A stretch of DNA of 64,000 nt from Amphirosellinia nigrospora (lineage: Eukaryota > Ascomycota > Sordariomycetes > Xylariales > Xylariaceae), in NCBI GenBank assembly GCA_004123355.1, contig SCHM01000001.1:1-64000 (forward strand). The letters run 5' to 3'. The position numbers were made by a program, and so were the translations under genes. Below, one piece after another: positions 13,301 through 27,086 of this stretch (the first letter of the stretch is position 1; every line of letters begins with the position of its first letter). Below the pieces are notes generated by a model that was not told the origin of the DNA, did no database searches, and was given only the letters and a program-made list of their open reading frames with translations.

Positions 13301-16300
13301 TAAAAATACGTTATTAATCCTAAAATATTTAATAATACTATAGATTTTTAATTATATCGGAAATTATATTAATAAAATATAAAATTACGATATTTATAAT
13401 AATAAACGTTAAAATATAATATAATACTAAATATAACCCTATATAATTTAATATTAAAAATAAAGTTTTTTTATAATTTATAAAAAATACTATTTGTTTA
13501 AAAAACTTTTTATAAATAATTTATATAAAAAACTAAACTGTTTATTATATTAGCGAAAATAAGCGAGCTAACATATAACTAAACTTTTTATAATATTAAA
13601 AAGTTATAAAGTAATATTTAGTATAATTATATTTATATTAAAAAAAGTTATTTTTTTAAAATAAAACTAATATTAAAATATATTTTTATCGAAAAAAAAA
13701 TAATAAATAAATATCGTATAAAATCGATAATATTTTTACTAAAAAAATTAACTACTTAAAAAATATTTATTATTAAAATTTAATTAAATAAAAAAACTTT
13801 AAAACTTAATATAACAAATAATATTTAAAAGTACTACTAATAAAAAACACTACTAACTTAATACAAAATAAATAAAAAATATTTAATAAAGTTTAAAAAG
13901 CTTAAATTAAAATATTAATCTAACGAAAATAAAATTAAAAATAATAATATAGCTATAAAAAAAATTAAAAATTAAAAAACTATAAATATAATATTAAAAT
14001 AACTATATAAATCTTACTAAAAACGCTATTAGCGTAAAAAATAAATATATATTTAAATAAAATATATAACTATTTTTTATTAAAAAATAATATTTATAAT
14101 AATTATTATATATTTTACTAAAATATTATTTTATATTTTTATAATATTATACTTTTATATATATAGTATTATAAGTATTTTTATATCTATATATTATATA
14201 TATATATACTAATATTATTATTATAAACAATATTATTACGTTTAAATACTATAAATAATATATTTTGTAAGCAAGCGTATAATAATTAAATATTATTATT
14301 ATTTTATTATATATTAATAATAATTAAATATTATAATTATAACTTTTACGCGGAGATATTTAAAATAATATTTATTACCAGGACTAGGTTATATAAATAA
14401 ATCTATATTTTAACTATAATATAATCGATTTTTTAATAAAATAAAAAATTTTAAAACTAACGTTTAATTATAGTAAAAAAATTTATTTAACGTATATAAA
14501 ATATAAATAATAAGTTAAAAAAACGAGCTAAAAAAAAGCGTATAATAACTATATAGCTATTATTAATAAAATCGAAAACTTTAAAAATTTTATAAAAACT
14601 TTAAAAAAAGCTAAATTTATCGTTAAAACAAACTATTATTATATAAAAATATAAATATTATTACTAATATATAATATTAAAATTATTAAAAGCTAATATT
14701 TTAAAATATCTAATTTAATTAAATAATAATATTTAAAAAATAATTAATAATTTAGCGCGAATTACCCCTAACTAATAGCTTTTAAAGTTTAAAGTTTATT
14801 TAAAAATTAAAAAAAATTAAAAAAATTATAGCTTATTGTTTAAATATACGTTTTAAAATAATTAATACTAAATTAAACGTTTTAATACGCAAAAAAATTA
14901 AAGCTTTATATATTTAATAGCGTAATTTATAAATTTAATATTTTGCTAAATATAATAAAATATTTTTTAATTAAAAATAGTTTTATATAGTTTATAGTTT
15001 TAAAACTATATATAAAAAATACTAAAATATTAATTTTAATATTTAAAAATAATAACTATAAATAATAAACTAATTATAAAATTAATAATTAAAATAAATT
15101 AACTTTTAATTATAAATAATAATAACTTATTAAACTATTTAATAATAATATAAAAAAAAATATTTTATTTTATATTTTAATTAATTTTTGCTTAATAATA
15201 ATAAAATAATATTTTATTCGGCTTAAATAATATAAAAACGTTATAAAAGTTTAAAATATATATTATAAAGTTTTAATAATAATAAAAATATTTTTAATAA
15301 ATATTAAAATAATAAATGTTTAATAAAATAATATAAAAAAAGTTTAAAAAAAATCGAAGCTATAAAGCTTAAAAATATTAAATTAAAAATATAATATAAA
15401 ATATTAAACGTTAAAATTAATAAATATATTATTAAAATAAAACTTATTAAATAAAGTAAATTTTTATAAAATAATATTAAACAATAATAAAAAAAACTAT
15501 TCAAAAAAAAATAAAAGCTAAAATTCTAGATTAAAAATAATAAACGTAATTAAAATCTAAAAATAAATTTTTAAATAATAAAACTATTAATTAATATACT
15601 TATTTAAAAATATAATTAAGATTTTAATCCGTTTAAAGATTATATTATTAGTTTTTTAATTAAATATATATTATTTAAAAATAATTATTAATAATATAAC
15701 TATAATAACTAATTAATATAAATATTATAATTTAAGCTATAATCGATTAATTATTAACGTTATATTAAATAAATAAACTATAAAAATATTACTTTTATTA
15801 AAGCTAATAATAACAATATTAAAACTAATAAAAATTATAAAAAACAAAAACTATTAATAATAATAACGTTAAATAAACATATTATTAAATAATAATTAAC
15901 GCTATTATAAATTATTAAACAAAATAATAATAATAATAATAATTTATTAATAGTAATAAAAAATTAAATTATTATATTATTATTTAAAATAATTATACTA
16001 TAAAATATATATATTAAAGCAAAAGTAAATAATATTATTAAAACAAAAGTATATATATTATTAAAGTAAAAATATACGATATTATATTGCGAAGTATTTT
16101 TTAATTATTTTTTTAAGTTTATAAATATTTTTAAGTTTATAAACGTTTTAATTAACGTTTTAAACTAGTTTTATTAAACTAATATTTTTATAATAATAAT
16201 AATATTTTAATAATACAATATATTTTATAATAATAATAATATTTTTTATAATAATAATAATATTTATTTATGTTTATTTTTATTTTTTAAATAAACCGAT

Positions 16301-16628
16301 ATATTTTAATAATAACGATTTTTATTAATATTTTTGTTTTTTTTCCGATAGTTTTACTATATAACTTAAAGCTTTTTCCGGTTAAACCGATAAAAAGATA
16401 AAAAGAATAATAATAACGGCGAAGCGCTTAGGGATAATAAGAAAGAAGAATATAAAATTAAACGCCGTAAATATAGATAATAATAAAATAAGGATAACGA
16501 TAAAAACATAAAAATAAGGATAATACGGAAAAAAATAAGGATTATAGCAATAAAGAAAATAATATAAGTAATAGTTTAATCGAAGAAAATATAGCGATAG
16601 TAATAATAAAAACGTTATTTTGTTTTTT

Positions 16629-16642
16629 AAAGGGAAAATAAA
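16629..16642 (+). other. Polypurine tract of the 5039-16786 element
   Basis: AAAGGGAAAATAAA directly abuts the 3' LTR. The truncated relative has AAAGGGGGAGCAAA in the same place (55280-55293), and the minus-strand relative has AAAGAAAAGCAGA (57121-57133 on the complement). This is the plus-strand primer site of LTR elements. Confidence 0.7.
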
Positions 16643-16786
16643 TATAACGTTATTTTAAAAATATTATCTTTAAGATAATATTTAGTAAGCTAGATATTGT
16701 TTATAAAACGTTATTTTTAAAATAACGTTTAGTATAAACTTAGCTTAATAATTTAACAATTTAGAATAATAGACTATATGTTATTA
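16643..16786 (+). repeat. 3' LTR of the 5039-16786 element
   Basis: Begins TATAACGT directly after the purine tract and ends GTTATTA, followed by target copy GTTTA (16787-16791). Confidence 0.85.
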
Positions 16787-16791
16787 GTTTA

Positions 16792-19620
16792 TATTTAAAA
16801 ACTTTTTACGTTTTTTTTTATAGTTATAAAAAAACTAAAAAATATATATTATTTTAATCTAAATATTTAAAAATATAACTTTAAATTTTTTTTTATAGCT
16901 ATAAAGTTTAATTTATTTTTTTAAATAGTTTTTTATAATATTCGGCGAAATTTTTATATTTTATTTTTTTTACTATAAATTAACTAATATTTTTTTAAAA
17001 AAATAATATTTTTAAGATTTTTAAGCCTATAAAATTAATCGTATTTAATTAGTATATAAATCTAGCTTATAAAAATTATTATATAATTATTTTATTTAGC
17101 CGATTTTTGTTTATTTTTATCGTTTAATATAAATATATTTAAATCGGTTATTTTTAAAAAATAGTTTTAAACTAAAAAATTAAAAAATAATTAGCTAGCT
17201 ATTTAATTAGCTAATTTATTATTTAAAATACTTTTATAACTAAAAACTAATAAATATATATTTGCCTAAAAAATATAATAGCAAGCTTTTTAAATTTTAT
17301 AAAATAATAATTAAAACTATATAAAGTTTTATTAAATAAAAATAAAAAATTAAAATATTATTAAAATATATATATAAATAAAAAATAAACTAAAAATATT
17401 TATTATAAAACTATTAAAATATTAAAATATTAAATTTTAACATTTAGCGTTAAAATTTTATTTTTATAAAACTATTTATTATTTTAATATAAAATAATTT
17501 TATTTATATATATTATAAAGCTTTAAAAAATAAAAACGTTTTTAAAACTATTAAAATAAACAAATAAAATAAAATAACTTTATTTTTATTTATAAAAAAT
17601 AAATTTAGCTTAAATTATATATTTTTAAACTTTAGTTTTTTATTAAAAAATAATATCTGTTAAAAACAAAAAAAGCATATAAAAATAATCTATAAAGCTT
17701 TAAAAAAAAAAAACAATTTTTTATAAAATAAAAAATATTTACTAAAAATATTAGCGATTTATATAATTATAAACTAAAAGCAGTTAATTTATATAATTTT
17801 AATAAACGTTTATTTATAAAAAGCTTATTTTATAAATAACCGCGGCGTAAAAAATAATACGTTAAATAAAAACAACCGTTTTAACAGTAATATTTAAATA
17901 TTAAATATTTTAACTACTAATAAAATAAAGCTTATTATTATTTTTAAAAAAATAATATTAAATACTTAATATTATACTAAGCTATTATAAATAGCAATAA
18001 AAACTATTATAGCACGAATAGTCGCAAAAAAAATATAAATTAATATACTTTTTTTAATATTATTAAAAAAACAAAAAAAATACTAACTTAAAATATTTTG
18101 CTTATTTATATATTATATAATATTTAAAACAAAAACGTTTATTTAAATATACTTTTAGCTAGTATATAAAACTTTTTAAAAAACTAATAATTATATTTAA
18201 AATAATTATTAAATCTTTAAAAGCTATATTATTATTATTAAAATATAATAGTTTATATTTATTAAGTTTAAATATAATTATATTATTTTAATTTTATTAA
18301 ATAACTTTAAAAACGTATAAAATAAAAATAATAATATTAATTCGCGAATTATAGCCATACTTTATTAAAACTATATTATTTACGTACTTAAAAATATCTT
18401 TTAAAATCTTTATATAATAAAAAAATAAAATAAAATATAAAAAAATAAAAAAAATAAAAAATCCTTATAAAAATTTATATTTTAAATATTAAAATAATAA
18501 CTTTTTCGATTTTAAACAAATTATTATAATCTGTTTTATTATAAAAAACTATATTTAATAAATAATATATAGGTTTTATTTTTATTTAAAAATTTTAGCT
18601 ATAAATAGTTTTTAAAACTATATTAAAAGCGTTAATAATATTAAAAATAAAAATAAAAAAACCTTTTTTTTAATAAAAATATTTTTTTCGATATAATATA
18701 TTAAAATAAAAACAAAGTTAAAAACTAACTAGTTAAAAAAAACCCCGAACTATTATTTTAAAATAATATTATTAAAAATAAAAATAATTGCTATTTATTT
18801 AATTAAAAATTATTCGAGCTTTTTATTTAAATAAAAAAAAATATAAAACGTTAAGCTTTAATTATAATATAATTAAGTTTATTTAGCTTAAAAAAATAAT
18901 TTTTATTTTATAAAACAATTTAAAATAATAGCTTAAATAAAAATAAACTTTAAAAAACAAATAATAATAAACTTATAAAAAACTAAACTAATTATAATAA
19001 AAAATATTTAACTTATCGATATTTAAAACAATAAATTTAACCTTAATATAAACATTATAAACTTTTTTTTAATATTAATATATTTTTTAAAGCGTTAATA
19101 ATATTAATTTAATTTAAAGCGGTTAAAAAAGTTTAAAATATTATTATTTACTACTTAAATAAAAAAACTTAAATAATAAAAAAGCTAGATTTTTTAAAAA
19201 AATAATATAAACCTTACTATTATAATAAAAAAAAAACCTTTAGTTTAAAATAGTTTCTATTATTTAATAATAATAAAAACTTAAAAAAAATATTAATATT
19301 TTAACTATAAAAATTTAATATTTTATTTAGCTAAACAAACTATACGCTAAGCTTTTTATATTAATTTTAATATCTTATTTATCGAGCCGATTTTTAAAAA
19401 ATAATAATAATAAGCTAAAATCTTAACCTTTTATTATAATATATTTTATAACTATAACTATAAAAAATAAAAACTATTTTATAAGCTTTATTAAAACTTT
19501 ATAAATATTATTATATAGTTTTTCGATAGCTTAAATATTATTAACTTTAACTAGAGTTTTAAAAATCTTAGCTTATTATTTTATTAAAATAGTTTAAAAG
19601 CTTATATTTTCTTTAAAAAT
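16792..19620. other. AT-rich relic DNA, no gene readable
   Basis: This is the right-hand continuation of the DNA into which the LTR element at 5039-16786 inserted. It carries more A than T on the plus strand in most of its length, and a few C/G pockets (CCGCGGCG near 17841). I looked for a DDE transposase between 17700 and 18700 and could not support one. Probably a decayed element of unknown type. Confidence 0.45.
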
Positions 19621-22600
19621 TTTATAAAAAAAGGGCTAAGGCTAAAGGTCCAAAAAAGGATTACTAAACAAATAATATAGTAGTCCGAACTAATATATAG
19701 CTCGTCATTAACTTAAATAATAGTTTTTAAAAAACTATATATAACTAAATTAAAAATTAAGCTAAATTTAAAATAATATATTAATTATATATTAAACTAA
19801 TCTATTATTAATTATAAATTTAAAAATTTTATCCTAAATGTGCGGTTATAATAATTACGAACCTTTAAAGCTTAGCTATAATAAATAGCATTAAAATCGC
19901 TTATTATAAAAATATCTTTTAAATATAAAAAAACTTTTAATAAGTTTATAATAAAATTATTAAAAAAACGTTTAAAAAACAATATATATTATATTATTAT
20001 TTATTATGTTTTAAAATTTATAAAAGCTTACTATTATTATTTTTTCAAACAATAATAATATTATTAATATAAAACTAACATATATAATTAATTTCTAATA
20101 ATAAATATTATTTAAAATAATAAATAAAAGTTTTATTATTATTAATATAATAGTTTTTTATTTTTATTTATTAATATAACTATTTATTTATTAAAACTTT
20201 TAATATAATATATTATATTTAATATTTTAGTTTTATTAATATTATAATATATATTATAATTAAGATTTTTTTTCGCTTAACTAAATAATATTTTTTTTAA
20301 TTTTAAATTATTTTCTATTTTAAAACTAATAATATATAATACTATATTAATATAATAATAATTTAATTAATAACTATATTAATTTTTATAAAGGCTCTTT
20401 AAATTTAATTATAAAATATAAATAATATATACGCTTATATATAATAAAAATATATTTTTTAACTTTTTTATAAAATATAAACAAAAAAAGCTTAAATCGT
20501 AATATAATATATATAGTTTAAGCAAATATTTTATTTATAATATTTTTAAGCTTTTTAAAAAATAATAGAATTTTTATATATTATTAAGCAATTATATAAC
20601 TTTTAATAAATATATTAATATATTTAATATAAAACTAAATATATTATTTTTTAAAAGAAAACTATATTAAATAATATAAATTTTAAAATATATATTTTAT
20701 ATTTTTTTTTAATAACTTTTATATTTTTTAATTTATAAAATATATTTTATATTTTAATATAACGTTCGGTAAAAAAGTTTTACTATATTTTCGAAAAAAT
20801 ATTTTTTATATAAATATTAAAGCGTTATAATTTATTATTTAATTATAAATTTAAAAATAGTTAATAAAGCTTAAAATAATAATATTGTTATAAACGTTAA
20901 TTTAAATAGTTTAAAAATTAATATTAAAAAGTTTAAATCGTAATTTTAACGGTTAGTTTTTGCTTTAATTTTTAACTTAATATTTTAAAAATTATTACCG
21001 TTTTTAATTTTAACGTACTAGTTATTAATATTTTTAATTTTAATATATTAATTACTAATCGTATTTTTTTTTTTTATTAAGCTTTTTATTTTAGCTATAT
21101 ATATTATAATGTTTTTCTATAACTATAAATATTTTTAAATTTATAGCAAAAATATTAAAATTATATTAATATATTAACAAAATAAAAAAGTTGCTTATAA
21201 ACAAATAATTAAATTAACAATTAAATAAATATAATAAAAAAAATATTAATAGCTTTAAATTTATAATAATAAGCCTAGTTTAATATATATTAAACGAACA
21301 ACTATAATAAAGTTACTATTATTATTATAATAAAAAAGCTTAAATAATAAAATAATTAAAAATTAATATAAAAATAATAAATTATACTATATTTATTATA
21401 TCGTATTAATAAAATAAAAATATTATAAATATTAAAATATATATATAAAATAAATAATTAAAAAATATAAACTTAAATTTTTTTTTTTAAAACAAAATAC
21501 TATATATATATATTTTAAAGCTTAATTAATTAATAATATTTAACGTATATAAAACATAATAAATATTTATTAAACTATTATATATAATATTTTTAAAACT
21601 ATTATTATAATTAACGTTTTTAACCACTATAATAATTATATACTTACCCTTTAAAAAAATTAAAATAAAACTAGTATTTATTAATAGCTATATTAAGATG
21701 TAGTTATTATATAGTATATTTATTATAATTATTATTATATTTATATATTTAGTTTTTTTTTTAAATTAATTATAATATTTTGCTTTATTTATTAAAAGGC
21801 TTAGTTTTAAAACATAAATATAAATAAATATATATTTATAACTTATTATAAATTATTTTAAAGCTAATAAATAAAATTTAAATAAATAGTTTAAACCTTA
21901 ATAATATATTATTATATTTATTAAAATATTTTTTTATTATTAGTATTAGTAGCGCTAAAAAATAAGCTATAAATTAAGCTTTTAAATTAAAAGCAAAAAA
22001 AAAAAAAATTTATATTATAATTTTTTTATAGCTTTTAATTTTTTTATACTTTTTTTACTTTTAGCTATTAATTAAATAAACTAATTAATTTTTTATTAAT
22101 AATTTTATTTAACTTTTATTAAAAGTATTAGCCCGTTTATTAATATATATAGTTTTAAAATATAATTAATAATTACTTTAATAAAAAATATATAAATTAT
22201 TATAAATTGTTTATTAGCTTAAAAACTTTTATTCGAAAATAAAATTTTAATAATAAACTAAGAATTAATATATTGGTTAGCTATTTTAATTTTAGCTATT
22301 AATAAAATTATTTTTATTATAATATAAGCTTATTAAAAATATAAATATTTTAACCTAATATATAATAGTTAATAATTAACTTATAGTAACGTTTTTAACA
22401 TTTATATACTAAAATTTTAAAATTAATAAGTTTATTATAATATATTTATAGCGTAATTATAAATATTATTATTTTTAAAAAATAATAATATATAATATAG
22501 CTATATTTTTAACTTTAATATTAAAACAATTTTAATCGGTTAATATTATTAACTTTAATAAAAAACTTAAAGCTAAAAATAATAATTTTTTATTATAATT

Positions 22601-25600
22601 TAGGCGCTAAATTAAAAATATTTTAAAATAAAATCTTTATTATTTATAAACTAAAATATAAAAGTTATTAGTTGTCAATATAAATATTTTTATTTTATTT
22701 ATATTTTTTATATATATTATTATTTAAATTAATATTTAATATAATTAATACTTTTTTAATATTTTAAAAATATATAGCTTTTAATATAAAAGCTATAAAA
22801 CAAATTAGTTAAATATTAACTATTTATAAAGCCTTTTTAATATTTTTTATAAAATATTCTAAGCTATAATATTTTTATTATATTTTATAATATTAAATAG
22901 TTTAGTTTTAAGCTTATAATAATTTTTTATTATATATACTAAAAAAAATAACTTTGATTATAAAACTAAATATAATATAATTATTTTTAATGCTTATAAT
23001 TATTTATTTTAATAATTTTATTAATTTTATAACTATATAAAATAGCTAAAAATTAATAAATATATTAATATTTGAAAAATATTTAACATATTTAATTATT
23101 TAGCCGTAAACTAATAAATTATTTATTAAATAATAAGTAGTTTTTTTATTTTTTTTTATTATTTTTATTTTTTAGTTAAAAATCTTTTCGTTAATATTAT
23201 TATTAAATATACTTTAAACAAACTTTTGCTAAACGTTTTTTATTTTATAAAGTTTAAATTATTTTAAATAATAATCGTATATTTTTTTTTTTTAAAATTT
23301 AATAATATATTTTTTATAATTAATAGTAAAATATATTAGTACTAAAAAATAATAATAATTAATTTAATATATATTTAAATATATTTTTAAATAGCTTTAT
23401 TTTTATTTTTATTTAAATAAATACTTTTAATAATATTTTTTTAAATAATAATAATAACTTTTTTATTATATTTATTAATATATTAAATAATTCGTATATT
23501 ATATTTTTTTATTATATTAGTTTTAATATTTAGTTTATTTTTTTATTATATTAAAAGCTTATATTTATAGCTATTTTTATTTTAATTTTAAAATATTATT
23601 TTTATTATATTATTATTAAAAATAATAAAGGTTATTTTAATTATAATAAGTTTATTATTATTAAAAAACTAAAAAAAACTTATAAACAATTTAAAAAAAA
23701 AAAAATAAGTTTTAATAATATAAAAATTATATTTAAATATAAAAATAATATTATAATAAAAACAAAAAAACAATAATAATAAAAATAATTTTTTTATATT
23801 TTTAAAATAATAGTTTTAATTTTATTATATTTTATTAATTTAATATAAATAACTATTTTTAAAATATTTATTAAAATTATATTATTATATATAGCTATTT
23901 TTATAATAAAACTTAACTAATTTTAATTTTAATAAAACTTAATATATTATATTATTATTATAGTTAATAGCTTTTAAATATAAATTAGCTTTATATATTT
24001 ATTAATATTATATATTATGTTTATAATATAATAAACTATATAAATTAAATTAAATAAGTTAAGTTATAATAATTACTTTAAAATATATTATATATATAAT
24101 TATTAAGCATAGTTAATTATAGCAAACAATATTACTTAAGTTATTTTATTTAAATTTAGCTATTTAAATTATATATAAAATTTTACGTATTAATTATTAA
24201 CTAAAGTTAAATATTAATTATTAAGCTTATTTATAATAGCGATATATAATAAAAATAATATATTTTTTAAAAAAAAAGCTTAAGCTAATAAAATATAAAA
24301 ATAAATTAAAAAATAATAAAAAATAGCTTATAATAAATTATTTATTATTTTTATTATAATAATTAATATATAGCTAAAAAATACTAGTTTAGTTTATATA
24401 ATAAATATTTAATTTTATAAATAATTTATCGCGTAAATAATTTATTATTAATTAAAAGCTATTTAATATATAGCAATTAATAGTTTATTATATATATATA
24501 TATTATTATATAATAATAATATTATATATTTTTTTAATATTTTAAAATTTTTAAACTTTTGGTTAATAAATAAAAATTTTAAGCTAAAAGCAAAAAAAAA
24601 AACTATTATTTTAAGCTAATATATTATAGTTATACGCGCTTATAATATTTTTTATTATAAAACGTAATAGTATATTTAAATAATAAAAATACTTAAAATA
24701 TAAACTATTAGCTATAAAGCTATTATAAGCTATTAAACTTTAGAATATAAGCTTAAAAAATATTTAAAACTAAAAATTTATTAAATTAATTTTTTTTTAT
24801 TATAAATATAATATATAAAATAAAACAGTTATTATATAAATATTTTATACTTATAGAATTTTTTATATAGCTAAATTGTTTATAAAAATTTAATTTTATT
24901 TAAATTAAAATTATAATATATAAAATATTACTAAATATTATAAGCTTAATAGTAAAATCGCTAGTAAAATATAAAGCTAAAGTTTATTTATATTTATTTA
25001 AACATATAAAAAGTATTATTACGTTTAATATAAATTTTATTTAAAATATTTAGCTATTATTTAGTAAATAATAATTATAGTATATTTAGTTAAATAGCTA
25101 TAAAAACTAATTATTTAAATTAGTAGTTTTTTTTATATTAAGCTAAATTACTATTATAATAAAGCTTAAAAATATAGTTTTAGGCTAAATTTTAAAAAAA
25201 AAATAAACATATTATATATAAAAAGCTAGTAACTATTATTACTTAGCTATTATTATTTAGCTATATTAAATATTTTTAAAATATTATAAGCGTAAAATAT
25301 TTTATAATTTATATTTATTATTAAATACTTTATTATTTTATTAATATAACTAAACTTTTAAAACTAATTAATATAATTAACTAAATAATAAAGTAATTAT
25401 TTATTTACGTTATATTTAAATATTTGTTTAAAAGCGTAAATATTTAATATTATAATACTTTTATTAATTCGTAGCTAATAGTTTATATATATTATGCGTA
25501 GTTTAATAATAATACATTATTAAAAGTTATATTTTATTAGTTAGTACGCAATATATTATATAAAATTATATATAAAGCTCGCGAAATATTACTTTATAAA
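19621..25600. other. AT-rich relic DNA with small less-degraded pockets
   Basis: Pockets near 19629-19710 (GGGCTAAGGCTAAAGGTCC) and 19836-19860 (TGTGCGG) keep more C and G than the surroundings. The rest is nearly pure A/T. No open frame, element end or array could be supported. From about 20000 the plus strand becomes richer in T, which in this window tends to mark minus-oriented elements, but no boundaries were found. Confidence 0.45.
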
Positions 25601-25611
25601 GTAAAAATCGT

Positions 25612-25858
25612 ATAAAATTATTATAAATTATAAAAGTAAATACTAAGCTAAACTTAAATATAAAATACTTAAGCTAGCTTTAATATAATAAATAAAAAAT
25701 AATATAAAAGTTTTAAAGCTTATTGCTGTTTAAAATTTAATATAAAATTATTATAAGTTTTAAAAATAAATACCGAGCTAAACTTAAATATTAAAATATT
25801 CGAGCTAGCTTTAATATAATAAAATAAACAATAATACAAAGTTTTAAAGCTTATATTA
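25612..25858 (+). repeat. Tandem duplication, two units of about 130 bp
   Basis: Unit 1 (about 25612-25728) and unit 2 (about 25741-25858) share TATAAAATTATTATAA, GAGCTAAACTTAAATA (or its AAGCTAAAC form), GAGCTAGCTTTAATATAATA and AAGTTTTAAAGCTTAT. Their differences are mostly C/T and G/A, consistent with mutation after duplication. No gene overlaps it. It lies about 95 bp before the SINE-like island. Confidence 0.75.
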
Positions 25859-25957
25859 CTAGTACTATATAATAAAACTAAATACTAAAAGTTTAATATA
25901 TTTTATTTTAAAATTATATAACTTAATATATATTTATATTCTGGGTTATATAACGTT

Positions 25958-26036
25958 AGATATAGGATCCCTCCGAACAGGCTACCGGTAGTAGGAGTCG
26001 AACCTAAATCTTTTTATGAGGTGCCCATGCAGCTAG
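25958..26036 (-). repeat. Left direct repeat of the SINE-like island
   Basis: Matches 26276-26354 across AGGATC, CCGAACAGG, ACCGGTAGTAGGAGT, TTTTTATGAGGTGCCCA and GCAGCTA. The B box on the complement is intact. Differences between the two repeats are mainly transitions. Confidence 0.8.
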
Positions 26037-26275
26037 TTTACTATAAAGAAATGCGCGCTTTTGCGCTTCGTCGAACTGCTACTTTTAAGATTTGGCGTGC
26101 GTAGTGCCCTCTGTTTGTACAGGCTTTAAAAGACTACTTAAAATCGCGCAATACTTAATACTTTGGTCTAACTGGCCCAATATATCTTGGTTGGCGGCAG
26201 GGCTTCTGTACAAACGGGCTGTAAGACGAAGCCGGAGGTTTAACCGTTGCGTTACGACTGCTTTACCGAGGATAC

Positions 26276-26354
26276 TAGATACAGGATCTTTCCGAACAGG
26301 TTACCGGTAGTAGGAGTTGAACCGAATCCTTTTATGAGGTGCCCACGCAGCTAT
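26276..26354 (-). repeat. Right direct repeat of the SINE-like island
   Basis: Partner of 25958-26036. The complement reads GGTTCAACTCC where the partner has GGTTCGACTCC, a single transition in the B box. It is directly followed by the possible target copy GTTATATA. Confidence 0.8.
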
Positions 26355-26362
26355 GTTATATA

Positions 26363-26792
26363 TTAAATATATATATATTATAAATAAAAAGTTCTAGTAT
26401 TTTATATTTAATAGCTATATATTTATATACTTAATTATAAAATAAATTATAATATAAAAATATGTTTATTTAATAACTATTTAATGTTTATTATAATATA
26501 TCGCGCTATATAAGTATTATAAAAATAGCTTATATATATAGCTAATTTATTATTTAAATATTTAATTTAATTATTAATTAGTTTAATAAATAAATAATTA
26601 ATAATTAAGCTTAAAGTTAAAAATATATATATTATATATAAATAAATTAAAAGCTTTTAGCTTTATATTATATATATTTTTTTAATATATAGCTATATAT
26701 AATTTAAACTAACTAGTTATTAAATATTATTTAACGGATAAAAATAATAAAAATATTTTAATAGCTAAACTTAATTAAAACAGCAAAATAAA
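26363..26792. other. AT-rich relic DNA, no gene seen
   Basis: Nothing recognised between the SINE-like island and the 27-bp minisatellite. Confidence 0.5.
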
Positions 26793-27002
26793 CAAAAGTT
26801 ATTAAAACATTTTAATATATAAAAGTAATTAAAATATTTTAATATATAAAAATAATTAAAATATTTTAATATATAAAAATAATTAAAACATTTTAATATA
26901 TAAAAATAATTAAAATATTTTAATATATAAAATAATTAAAATATTTTAATATATAAAAATAATTAAAATATTTTAACGTATAAAATAATTAAAATATTTA
27001 AC
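26793..27002 (+). repeat. 27-bp minisatellite, about 7-8 units
   Basis: The unit is close to AATTAAAATATTTTAATATA followed by TAAAAAT, with a period of 27 bases and an internal near-palindrome (AAAATATTTT). One further unit appears at about 27298-27335, beyond a solo LTR, suggesting the array was once longer or was interrupted. Confidence 0.8.
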
Positions 27003-27086
27003 ATATTATTATAATTTACGTAAAAATAAAGTATAAATATTTATTATTATATAAAAAACTAATAAAATTATTTTTATAAGCTTTAT

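Larger units (their letters stand above)
5039..16786 (+). mobile_element. LTR retrotransposon fossil, about 10.2 kb without its nested insert
   Basis: Bounded by direct LTRs of 145 and 144 bp (5039-5183, 16643-16786) and by an exact 5-bp target duplication GTTTA (5034-5038 and 16787-16791). A purine tract lies directly before the right LTR (16629-16642), which fixes the strand as plus. The two LTRs share a GACTATAT variant near their ends that other family copies lack, which supports pairing. A Helentron-like element (8821-10377) is nested inside. From about 8210 rightward the interior aligns with the minus-strand relative at 56973-64000. It is heavily degraded and non-coding throughout. The superfamily (Copia or Gypsy) could not be assigned. 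An interior near 9.9 kb with such short LTRs is long, and a further unseen insert between 5184 and 8210 is possible. The element is older than copy B. Confidence 0.85.
25953..26354 (-). mobile_element. SINE-like, tRNA-related island that kept its GC content
   Basis: About 400 bp of visibly mixed composition set in A/T background. Two direct repeats of about 79 bp form its ends (25958-26036 and 26276-26354). On the minus strand each contains a Pol III B box: GGTTCGACTCC at 25994-26004 (full match to GGTTCGANTCC) and GGTTCAACTCC at 26313-26323. An A-box-like TAGCTGCATGGG lies upstream of each (26024-26035; TAGCTGCGTGGG at 26342-26353). Only about 19 bases separate the boxes, less than in a tRNA gene, and no cloverleaf could be folded. 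GTTATATA stands on both sides (25945-25952, 26355-26362) and may be the target duplication. The 72-codon open frame inside on the plus strand is not credible as a gene. The SINE call is inference. Confidence 0.45.

Noticed and set aside
15304-15504. 66-codon open frame on the minus strand
   Set aside because: Hydrophobic low-complexity sequence antisense to a plus-strand LTR element; no support as a gene.
18180-18310. Possible DDE (pogo-type) transposase remnant
   Set aside because: Forced readings gave no consistent run of conserved residues, and there were no paired ends or TA-flanked inverted repeats.
25994-26036. tRNA gene on the minus strand (T-arm-like GGTTCGACTCC, anticodon-loop-like CTCATAA)
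   Set aside because: The distance from the A-box-like word to the B box is too short, the anticodon stem does not pair, and no acceptor stem could be formed. Kept only as a tRNA-related repeat.
26092-26310. 72-codon open frame on the plus strand in the GC-richer island
   Set aside because: It overlaps the direct repeat and B box of the SINE-like island on the opposite strand, matches no family I know, and is open simply because the island is less A/T-rich.
26793-27002. CRISPR-like array
   Set aside because: The units are contiguous with no unique spacers, and the host composition is that of a fungal AT block; it is a minisatellite.
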